From Candidatus Yanofskybacteria bacterium RIFOXYD1_FULL_42_10 (GTDB lineage Bacteria > Patescibacteriota > Minisyncoccia > 2-02-FULL-40-12 > GWA2-44-9), in contig MGLG01000040.1 of assembly GCA_001795975.1 (NCBI GenBank), positions 1-5,638 on the forward strand: DNA of 5,638 bases, written 5' to 3'. The position numbers were made by a program, and so were the translations under genes. Below, piece by piece: positions 1 through 3,536 of this stretch. How positions within the stretch are numbered: position 1 is the stretch's first letter; every line of letters begins with the position of its first letter. The notes below the pieces were generated by a model. It worked only from the letters and a program-made list of their open reading frames with translations, was not told the DNA's origin and did not search any database.

Positions 1-432
1 CTTCTGGGCTATGCCTACAAACAAAGGAATGACTGGACCTGCGGACCGGCCGTGGCAAGGGTTATTTTGCACGCTTCCGGCGTCAGGAAGGATATTCGCG
101 GTATAACAAAGGAGTTGAGAACTACGCGGGAAGGGACGGGGAATGCTCACTTTTTACGGCTTCTCAAAAAACATAACCTTCGCTATTTTGCCAAAGAAAA
201 TGCCACTGTGGCAGACATTAAGAAGTGTCTCAAGCGCCATTTGGTCGTAGTGGCTTATTGGATTCCCGCGCACAAAGAAAGCCATTACTCAATAGTTAAA
301 AAGATAAACTCAAAAAGAATATATTTTCATGATACCTGGTTCGGTTCCAACCATAGTTATTCCATAAAATATTTTCTCAAGAACTGGCGGGATAACGAGG
401 CCTACCGTTGGATGCTGGCGGTTAAGAAGTAA
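1..432 (+). CDS. C39-like cysteine peptidase, C-terminal part (5' end outside window)
   Basis: The open frame starts before base 1 and ends at TAA 430-432, giving 143 visible residues. An internal GTG at 52 is not the true start, because conserved sequence continues upstream of it. Counting from base 1, the frame has Gln8 and Cys14 in KQRNDWTCGPA (oxyanion Gln and nucleophile Cys), His95 in SHYSIV and Asp111 in YFHDTW. This is the order and spacing of the papain-like C39 peptidase fold (Peptidase_C39_2 type). Such enzymes cleave peptides, classically after a double-Gly leader, but many stand-alone members have unknown substrates. No ABC-transporter or transmembrane part follows, so the visible portion is a free-standing peptidase domain. 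A signal peptide or other N-terminal region could lie outside the window. All four expected catalytic residues are present, so it is probably active. No classical terminator follows directly; the next 20 bases are only T-rich. The family call is firm; the biological role is not known. Confidence 0.85.
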   Translation, partial: LLGYAYKQRNDWTCGPAVARVILHASGVRKDIRGITKELRTTREGTGNAHFLRLLKKHNLRYFAKENATVADIKKCLKRHLVVVAYWIPAHKESHYSIVKKINSKRIYFHDTWFGSNHSYSIKYFLKNWRDNEAYRWMLAVKK

Positions 433-475
433 GTGTTTTTAATTTTTTATCACCTCATAATTTAACGAGTGCTTC

Positions 476-522
476 GTCGGGCCATATTTTTTCGGTCTTC
501 TGATTCAAAAATATGGCCCGAC
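476..522. repeat. 16-bp perfect inverted repeat, 15-base loop
   Basis: GTCGGGCCATATTTTT (476-491) is exactly complementary to 507-522. The GC-rich part is at the outer end and the A/T run next to the loop. In a Rho-independent terminator the GC stem is followed by a T-tract outside the hairpin, and no T-tract follows here on either side. It therefore looks more like a DNA or RNA structural repeat than a terminator, although it may still protect the 3' end of the peptidase transcript. Confidence 0.75.
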
Positions 523-615
523 CTCCGCTATTTATCTTTGATTGTTATCTATACTCTGCAGAGAAGGGTCAAAGGAATAAAGCGTAGCCTCCTGTCTCTC
601 TTTTATCCGTTGCGG

Positions 616-675
616 GGAATTTTTAAATATTCGAGACGCCCCGCCTTTGGCGGGGCAAGCCGAATAGCAAATTCC
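616..675. repeat. Three-segment hairpin capped by GCCCCGCC/GGCGGGGC
   Basis: Three nested helices can be read directly: 616-622 with 669-675 (GGAATTT/AAATTCC), 628-633 with 661-666 (TATTCG/CGAATA), and 638-645 with 649-656 (GCCCCGCC/GGCGGGGC, TTT loop). Small internal loops separate them, for about 21 base pairs in all. The capping motif is a GC-clamped palindrome with a three-base loop. The ordered nesting over 60 bases is unlikely to be chance. Function is unknown: it may be the arm of an RNA or a REP-like repeat. Confidence 0.7.
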
Positions 676-726
676 AAAACTCGTTGAAGGCATATCTTTT
701 GAAGGGGGTTTCGAGCGCGACGGTCA

Positions 727-772
727 AGGCGAAGGTTTTAGTGCCGTGCTTTAGCCGGCACTGGAATCGCCT
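727..772 (+). repeat. Bulged hairpin with G-U pairs favouring plus-strand RNA
   Basis: AGGCGA (727-732) pairs with TCGCCT (767-772), TTTT (736-739) with GGAA (763-766), and AGTGCCG (740-746) with CGGCACT (756-762). That is 17 pairs with a three-base bulge (733-735) and a nine-base loop. Two of the pairs are T-G; they are stable in an RNA read from the plus strand but would be A-C mismatches in the opposite transcript. This suggests, without proving, a plus-strand RNA. Confidence 0.6.
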
Positions 773-786
773 CAGCGAGAAATTCA

Positions 787-811
787 GGATTTTTTAAGCT
801 TCAAAAAATCC
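787..811. repeat. 9-bp perfect hairpin, 7-base loop
   Basis: GGATTTTTT (787-795) pairs with AAAAAATCC (803-811) around the loop AAGCTTC. The right arm could alternatively pair with TTTTGAAG at 697-704 (complement at 799-806), which would enclose the 727-772 hairpin. The two pairings exclude each other. The sequence is A/T-rich, so the alternative helix may be chance. Confidence 0.5.
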
Positions 812-862
812 GTACCCGGAAAAAGATGCGCCGATAAAGAGTTTTGGGATACCATGGTCGGT

Positions 863-891
863 AAAAAACAAAAACCGCCGGCGGGGGCGGT
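863..891 (-). terminator. Intrinsic terminator of the coiled-coil gene
   Basis: On the minus strand a 6-bp GC stem, ACCGCC/GGCGGT (891-886 with 879-874), with a six-base loop is followed by TTTTGTTTTTT (873-863). It starts 13 bases after the stop codon of the 133-aa coiled-coil gene. Stem, loop and T-run have the classical layout and order for the minus strand. Confidence 0.8.
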
Positions 892-903
892 GGCAGTATC
901 TGT

Positions 904-1305
904 TTAGGCTTGGTGCAGTTTGGAGTTGTCTATTTTAGAAAAGATTAATTCTTTCATTTCTTCGGCAAGGTTGGCAATCTCTAATATTTTTTCAGTGTTT
1001 CTTCGGCATAATTCCGCCGAGGATGTTAATGAGCGGACAGTTTCCTGATTTTTGATGAGGATTTTTTGAGAAGTTTCAGCGTCTTGGGCCAGTGATTGCA
1101 TTAGTTTCTGAAAAGATGAACTCATCTCCTTTAAGCTGGCTCTTAATTGTTCTTGGGAAACCAACAACTTTTTTGCCGTTTCAATGGCTTGCGGTTTATT
1201 TTCTTGTATTTCTTTTTCTCTTTTGGCGCATTCTTCAATCAGGCTCTTGAATTGTTCTCTTTCCCGGGTCGTTAAAGTGGCTGTATATTCTTCAATTTTA
1301 CTCAT
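904..1305 (-). CDS. 133-aa coiled-coil protein of unknown function
   Basis: I do not recognise a named family. The start is placed at ATG 1305-1303 because GGAGGAG (1316-1310) ends four bases upstream of it. An in-frame ATG at 1332 would add nine residues (MFFKFWRSK) but has no ribosome site and lies at about the predicted transcription start. The protein is hydrophilic and almost wholly alpha-helical: residues 14-37 are rich in E/K/R, a proline at 38 breaks the helix, and about 40-126 form a long heptad-like stretch rich in Leu, Gln, Ser and Glu. There are two cysteines (26 and 100), no signal peptide and no membrane segment. This suggests a cytoplasmic rod-like or oligomeric protein, loosely like small chemoreceptor or SMC-like coiled coils, but composition alone cannot show homology. 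It has its own promoter upstream and a terminator downstream, so it is likely monocistronic. Confidence 0.8.
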   Translation of the reverse strand: MSKIEEYTATLTTREREQFKSLIEECAKREKEIQENKPQAIETAKKLLVSQEQLRASLKEMSSSFQKLMQSLAQDAETSQKILIKNQETVRSLTSSAELCRRNTEKILEIANLAEEMKELIFSKIDNSKLHQA

Positions 1306-1309
1306 TTTA

Positions 1310-1316
1310 CTCCTCC
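1310..1316 (-). promoter_or_regulatory. Strong Shine-Dalgarno that fixes the coiled-coil start
   Basis: GGAGGAG on the minus strand lies four bases before ATG 1305. No other gene in the window has such a close match to the anti-Shine-Dalgarno sequence, and it rules in favour of the shorter start over ATG 1332. Confidence 0.85.
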
Positions 1317-1342
1317 AAAATTTAAAGAACAATTTTACGGTT

Positions 1343-1370
1343 AATATAGCGCTTTGCCAAGTAATGTCAA
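1343..1370 (-). promoter_or_regulatory. Sigma-70-type promoter of the coiled-coil gene
   Basis: On the minus strand, a perfect TTGACA (1370-1365) is followed after 16 bases by TATATT (1348-1343). Transcription would start near 1336, giving a leader of about 30 bases containing the Shine-Dalgarno. The -35 box begins two bases after the stop codon of the upstream 106-aa gene, so the coiled-coil gene can be expressed independently of the membrane genes. Confidence 0.75.
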
Positions 1371-1371
1371 T

Positions 1372-1692
1372 TTAAAAAATGCCGAAGTGGTGCGCGGCGT
1401 AAAAAGCCGTGAGAACAGCGACGCCCAAGATTGTAGCAACCAAGAGGCAAATTATTTTTTTGCGAAGATGCGCCGGGTTTGGATTGTAAGGCAACACATA
1501 CAAAACCATTGTGGCAATCGCATATATCAACGCGGAAAAAATACTTTTGGTCGTCCAATGATGGCCGGAAAAATTTTGAAGCCACGCCTTAATTGGCGCG
1601 GATAATTCCGCCCAAATGGTAACTATTACGACAAACGCAATCGTGATAACCGCCGCGCACGCCGATGAAATTATTAATTTTGATTTAGACAT
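1372..1692 (-). CDS. 106-aa three-helix membrane protein with SGHHW motif
   Basis: The frame runs from ATG 1692 to TAA 1374-1372. Three hydrophobic segments are visible, at about residues 6-28, 49-68 and 79-98. Between the first two lies the polar loop WLQNFSGHHWTTKS, with adjacent His44-His45 followed by Trp46 and Lys49, and a second His pair (101-102) sits next to the C-terminus. Paired histidines at membrane boundaries often bind metal or heme, but nothing here proves it, and I cannot give a family name. There is no Shine-Dalgarno before the ATG. The -10-like sequences sit too close to the ATG for a normal start site, so expression is likely by read-through from the 158-aa gene across the structured element at 1699-1887. 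The gene is real by its length, its membrane pattern and its clean fit between element and downstream promoter; its role is unknown. Confidence 0.75.
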   Translation of the reverse strand: MSKSKLIISSACAAVITIAFVVIVTIWAELSAPIKAWLQNFSGHHWTTKSIFSALIYAIATMVLYVLPYNPNPAHLRKKIICLLVATILGVAVLTAFYAAHHFGIF

Positions 1693-1698
1693 AATAAA

Positions 1699-1887
1699 TT
1701 AGAACTTATGCGTTTGGTCAATTTCGAGGCAAATTTGAGGCTTAGGCCGAGCCATAGTGTGCTATGGTGAGGACTAAATGAAAAATTTAACGAAGAAATT
1801 GGCCAAACCCTTGTGGCTTGAAACAGGATAAGCCCTTAATCCGCCAGTTGGCGGATGGGCTTCCTGTTTCAAGCGCGTAAGTTCTAA
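1699..1887 (+). repeat. 189-base element: terminal inverted repeats enclosing two hairpins
   Basis: Arms TTAGAACTTATGCG (1699-1712) and CGCGTAAGTTCTAA (1874-1887) pair over 14 positions with one T-G. Inside, TTTGGTCAATTTC (1713-1725) pairs with 1795-1807 (13 positions, one T-G). That hairpin continues through AAATTT (1731-1736/1783-1788), TTAG (1742-1745/1774-1777) and CCATAG (1752-1757/1762-1767). A second hairpin pairs GCTTGAAACAGG (1816-1827) with 1863-1874, AAGCCC (1830-1835) with 1857-1862, and ATCCGCC (1839-1845) with 1850-1856. The whole is a three-way junction. Every wobble pair seen is G-U only when read as plus-strand RNA, opposite to the flanking genes. The element fills the gap between the two membrane genes, its right end overlapping the stop codon of the 158-aa gene. 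Candidates are a structured RNA, a CPR intergenic repeat, or a MITE-like non-autonomous element. Confidence 0.75.
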
Positions 1888-2360
1888 CCACCCCACCGCG
1901 CCGCCGCGGAAATTATAAACCCCATCGCTCCGATAAGAAGTCCCAGCGCGGCAACAGTTCCGGAAAGCCAATAGGCGAGCCGGCGGAGTTTCAGCTGGTC
2001 AAGGTCTTTTTTCTCAAGAAGAGTAATAAACAAAACCGTCATCGCTAAAGGAACGACAAACAGAAAAATATGTTCTTTGGTTTCCATTATTATATTGTGC
2101 GCCCACGGCGCAAGTCCGCTTTTGATTATCGGCCTTACCAGCGCGCCGTAATAAATGACATAGTAATATCCTCCGGCAATCCAGCTTGCGACAAAAGAAA
2201 CAACGCCTACCGATGCGGTAACAATCATGCTTTTTCGCGAACCGCCGTCGCTCTTTATTTTTCCCGTCAGCCACATAAAAGCGTCAATGCCGACAATGGC
2301 AAATCCGAGATGCAATCCTATCAGAACCGGCTTGCTTTGGATTAGAGACAAAATGTCCAT
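1884..2360 (-). CDS. 158-aa four-helix membrane protein with conserved-looking histidines
   Basis: The frame runs from ATG 2360 to TAG 1886-1884. Four hydrophobic helices are visible at about residues 11-32, 46-69, 97-115 and 128-152. The N-terminus is short and the loops are charged (KIKSDGGSRK; EKKDLDQLKLRR). Histidines fall in helix 1 (His17, in LHLGFAIVGIDAF), just before helix 3 (His88, in PWAHN) and at its start (His97, in TKEHIF). A segment rich in Gly and Tyr (AGGYYYVIYYG) follows helix 2. A small four-helix protein with in-membrane histidines resembles heme-b or metal-binding membrane proteins in outline; this is only an analogy and I recognise no named family. The gene probably heads a two-gene unit with the 106-aa membrane protein downstream, separated by the structured element whose right arm includes this gene's stop codon. 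Its transcript looks leaderless. Confidence 0.8.
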   Translation of the reverse strand: MDILSLIQSKPVLIGLHLGFAIVGIDAFMWLTGKIKSDGGSRKSMIVTASVGVVSFVASWIAGGYYYVIYYGALVRPIIKSGLAPWAHNIIMETKEHIFLFVVPLAMTVLFITLLEKKDLDQLKLRRLAYWLSGTVAALGLLIGAMGFIISAAARWGG

Positions 2361-2368
2361 ATAGGTTC

Positions 2369-2377
2369 AGTATAACA
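2369..2377 (-). promoter_or_regulatory. Extended -10 promoter of the 158-aa gene, leaderless start
   Basis: TGTTATACT on the minus strand (2377-2369) matches an extended -10 element (TG-n-TATACT). Only eight bases separate it from the ATG at 2360, so transcription would start at or within about two bases of the start codon and the mRNA would lack a Shine-Dalgarno. No good -35 is present at standard spacing, as is usual when the extended -10 is strong. Confidence 0.6.
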
Positions 2378-2498
2378 TATGTCTTGTAAACACAAAAATT
2401 TTTTGATTGAGTGAAAAGAAACATGTTTTCGGAAATTTTCTTCGCACTAAACATTCTGACATGAAGCGGGAGTTTTTTTTAAATTTTCCGTATGCATA

Positions 2499-2527
2499 TT
2501 GCACTTTAAAATTAAATTCGGTATTAT
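2499..2527 (+). promoter_or_regulatory. Sigma-70-type promoter of the PaaX/Cas2-like regulator
   Basis: TTGCAC (2499-2504), 17 bases, then TATTAT (2522-2527). The expected start near 2534 lies at the left edge of the palindrome 2531-2566, so a bound regulator would cover the start site and block the polymerase. The leader would be about 30 bases, A/T-rich, and without a Shine-Dalgarno. Confidence 0.65.
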
Positions 2528-2530
2528 ATT

Positions 2531-2566
2531 ATTTTATAAAACCTTCATATGATAATTTTATAAAAT
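2531..2566. promoter_or_regulatory. 36-bp palindromic operator candidate (copy 1), over the start codon
   Basis: The two 18-base halves (2531-2548 and 2549-2566) are inverted repeats with 15 of 18 matches. The site is modular: a TTTTATAAAA box at 2532-2541, a central TCATATGA at 2545-2552, and a second TTTTATAAAA at 2556-2565, with box centres 24 bp apart. It runs from the predicted transcription start to the ATG of the regulator gene. A 33/36 identical copy lies after the gene. Position and symmetry fit an autorepression operator for a dimeric or tetrameric regulator. Confidence 0.65.
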
Positions 2567-3143
2567 GAAGATAAACGGGAAAAAAGCTTTTGTAAACAAA
2601 TTGCTTAAGGCCTTGGTAATTAGCGGAGCAGTCGTCATTGCGGCTTCCAATCCCTTTTTTGGCCTCAAAGCAATCGGCGCCATTTGCAAAGAACTGAAAC
2701 GGAAAAAATGGCAAAATTTTCGCAGCGGTTTATATTATTTAAAATACCGCGGTTTTATTGAGGTCAATCAAAATCCTGACGGCTCTTATTCTGTCACGAC
2801 CACAGGTGCCGGAAAAAACCAAGCCCGGAAATATAACTTGGATGACATAGCAATTAAAGTCCCCAGGAAATGGGATAAGCATTGGCGAGCAGCAATATTT
2901 GATATTCCGGCCTTCAAGCAAAAGGCTCGCATGGCCCTATTATCCAAATTAAAAGAACTTAATTTTATAATGCTTCAAAAAAGTATTTGGGTTCATCCCT
3001 TTGAATGTCACAACGAAGTCGCTGTTTTGGCGGAAGCGTTCGGAGTTGAAAATTATGTTAATTATCTGACCTGCAGCAGTGTTTCGTCCGGAAAGTATCT
3101 TCAGGATGAATTTGAGAAAAGAAACCATATTAAACTCATCTAA
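2565..3143 (+). CDS. PaaX-like / Cas2-fold winged-helix transcriptional regulator
   Basis: 192 residues, from ATG 2565 to TAA 3141-3143. The N-terminus (10-34, LLKALVISGAVVIAASNPFF) is a hydrophobic helix typical of this CPR family. Residues 35-85 form a winged helix: the helix KAIGAICKELKRKK, a second helix WQNFRSGLYYLKYRGFIE, and the wing NPDGSYSVTTTGAGK. Residues 107-160 match the ferredoxin-like Cas2/PaaX C-terminal domain, with WRAAIFDIPAFKQKAR, LKELNFIMLQKSIWVHPF and the helix HNEVAVLAEAFG. Asp113 falls where Cas2 nucleases keep their metal-binding Asp, but there is no CRISPR array or other cas gene, and the attached winged helix argues for a DNA-binding regulator. PaaX itself represses phenylacetate catabolism; that function should not be transferred here. 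No Shine-Dalgarno precedes the ATG. The flanking palindrome copies are the likely targets. Fold confidence is high; the regulon is unknown. Confidence 0.85.
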   Translation: MKINGKKAFVNKLLKALVISGAVVIAASNPFFGLKAIGAICKELKRKKWQNFRSGLYYLKYRGFIEVNQNPDGSYSVTTTGAGKNQARKYNLDDIAIKVPRKWDKHWRAAIFDIPAFKQKARMALLSKLKELNFIMLQKSIWVHPFECHNEVAVLAEAFGVENYVNYLTCSSVSSGKYLQDEFEKRNHIKLI

Positions 3144-3145
3144 TT

Positions 3146-3180
3146 CAGTCTGCAAAGCTTTGTACTGGTCTTTTTATTTT
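3146..3180 (+). terminator. Probable weak terminator after the regulator gene
   Basis: CAGT (3146-3149) and ACTG (3164-3167) flank a self-complementary CAAAGCTTTG (3153-3162), and a T-run (3169-3180, TCTTTTTATTTT) follows. The stem is short and imperfect, so termination may be partial. It lies three bases after the stop codon. Confidence 0.5.
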
Positions 3181-3206
3181 GCATTTGTGTTTCAGCATTT
3201 TATAAA
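3179..3206 (+). promoter_or_regulatory. Possible promoter overlapping palindrome copy 2
   Basis: TTGCAT (3179-3184), 16 bases, then TATAAA (3201-3206). The -10 falls inside the left TTTTATAAAA box of the 42-bp palindrome, so occupation of that site would block it. It would drive transcription into the 3236-3536 spacer. TATAAA is intrinsic to the palindrome, so the match is partly expected by chance. Confidence 0.35.
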
Positions 3207-3235
3207 ACTTTCATATGAAAGTTTTATAAAATGCT
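3194..3235. promoter_or_regulatory. Perfect 42-bp palindrome (operator candidate, copy 2)
   Basis: Bases 3194-3214 are the exact reverse complement of 3215-3235, with no mismatch and no spacer. The inner 36 bases (3197-3232) are 33/36 identical to the palindrome at 2531-2566 and share both TTTTATAAAA boxes (3198-3207, 3222-3231) and the central TCATATGA (3211-3218). The two copies bracket the regulator gene. Each base change in copy 1 breaks its symmetry, so copy 2 looks like the higher-affinity or ancestral form. Other readings are a hairpin at the 3' end of the regulator mRNA or a mobile-element footprint. Confidence 0.65.
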
Positions 3236-3360
3236 AATAAAAGGGAATGAACTGGAAATGAAAATGTAAATAAGAATTTCCATTTTGCCCCTCGCTCGCT
3301 AAAATAAAGTATTAGGATGAATAAGTAGAATGAAGAAAATAAAAAATGAGGGGGAATGAA

Positions 3361-3441
3361 ATGAAAAACGCATTTTGTGGTGTATGTAGCGCCCTTGAGC
3401 GCGCTTGGCGAGAAATTATATGGGCATCTTGCATAATTTGA
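3361..3441 (+). CDS. Possible 26-aa small protein with CxxC
   Basis: ATG 3361 to TGA 3439-3441. GAGGGGG (3348-3354) ends six bases before the ATG, the only purine-rich ribosome-site-like sequence near it. The product begins MKNAFCGVCSALERAW and has Cys6-x-x-Cys9 plus a third Cys24; its second half is amphipathic to hydrophobic. Its end overlaps the -35 of the next promoter. The evidence is one Shine-Dalgarno-like run and a short open frame, so chance is quite possible. Confidence 0.25.
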   Translation: MKNAFCGVCSALERAWREIIWASCII

Positions 3442-3457
3442 AGGTGTTGATTACAAT
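3429..3457 (+). promoter_or_regulatory. Sigma-70-type promoter of the lamin-tail/beta-helix gene
   Basis: TTGCAT (3429-3434), exactly 17 bases, then TACAAT (3452-3457). Transcription would start near 3464, giving a leader of about 73 bases before the GTG at 3537. TGGGCAT (3421-3427) and ATGCCCA (3458-3464) form an inverted repeat that closely brackets the promoter. Confidence 0.65.
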
Positions 3458-3536
3458 ATGCCCAACAATTAAAACCTTATTGAAAAATGATGGTTATCTC
3501 AAATAACCTTCGGAAACTCAATAATCGTAATATATC

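Larger units (their letters stand above)
433..862. other. Non-coding spacer of about 430 bases with four inverted repeats
   Basis: No frame here looks like a protein. A 72-codon ATG frame at 469-687 runs straight through two hairpins and has a low-complexity, Arg/Ser-rich translation. The spacer instead carries four separate self-complementary blocks, at 476-522, 616-675, 727-772 and 787-811, listed as separate features. It lies between the end of the plus-strand peptidase gene and the terminator of the minus-strand coiled-coil gene, so it is a convergent-gene interval. I checked by eye for tmRNA, RNase P, SRP and 6S consensus blocks and found no match beyond short chance similarity (GGTTTCGA near 708). 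It could be a structured non-coding RNA, a cluster of CPR-type intergenic repeats, or the decayed remains of a mobile element. Confidence 0.6.
3236..3536. other. Spacer between palindrome copy 2 and the secreted protein gene
   Basis: About 300 bases without an established gene. The first half (3236-3360) is A/G-rich with several scattered copies of GAATGA or GGAATGA-like words (3243-3249, 3328-3333, 3353-3358). A short open frame (3361-3441) and a good promoter (3429-3457) follow. The leader of the downstream gene then contains a small hairpin, GGTTAT/ATAACC (3492-3497/3503-3508). No known RNA family is recognised. Confidence 0.5.

Noticed and set aside
1..432. Bacteriocin-processing ABC transporter
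   Set aside because: The C39-type domain is followed directly by a stop codon, with no membrane or ATPase region.
469..687. 72-codon plus-strand ATG frame in the left spacer
   Set aside because: It runs through both arms of the 476-522 and 616-675 inverted repeats, has a low-complexity basic translation and no ribosome site.
690..725. tmRNA 5' end (GGGGGTTTCGAGCGCGACGG-like)
   Set aside because: Only a short stretch resembles the consensus; there is no matching acceptor-stem partner, no T-arm sequence and no tag frame.
1693..1721. Minus-strand promoter TTGACC-N17-TTTATT for the 106-aa gene
   Set aside because: The -10 would abut the ATG directly, placing the transcription start inside the coding sequence; the -35 lies in a stem of the structured element.
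1774..1971. 65-codon minus-strand frame
   Set aside because: It overlaps the 158-aa membrane gene in another frame and extends through the hairpin element; its translation reflects the repeats.
2070..2345. 91-codon plus-strand frame
   Set aside because: It is antisense to the 158-aa membrane gene, whose hydrophobic helix pattern marks the minus strand as coding.
2565..3143. A CRISPR cas2 gene with adjacent array
   Set aside because: The Cas2 fold is present but is fused to a winged helix, and no direct-repeat and spacer array or other cas gene is visible. The two palindromes are only two copies, 663 bases apart.
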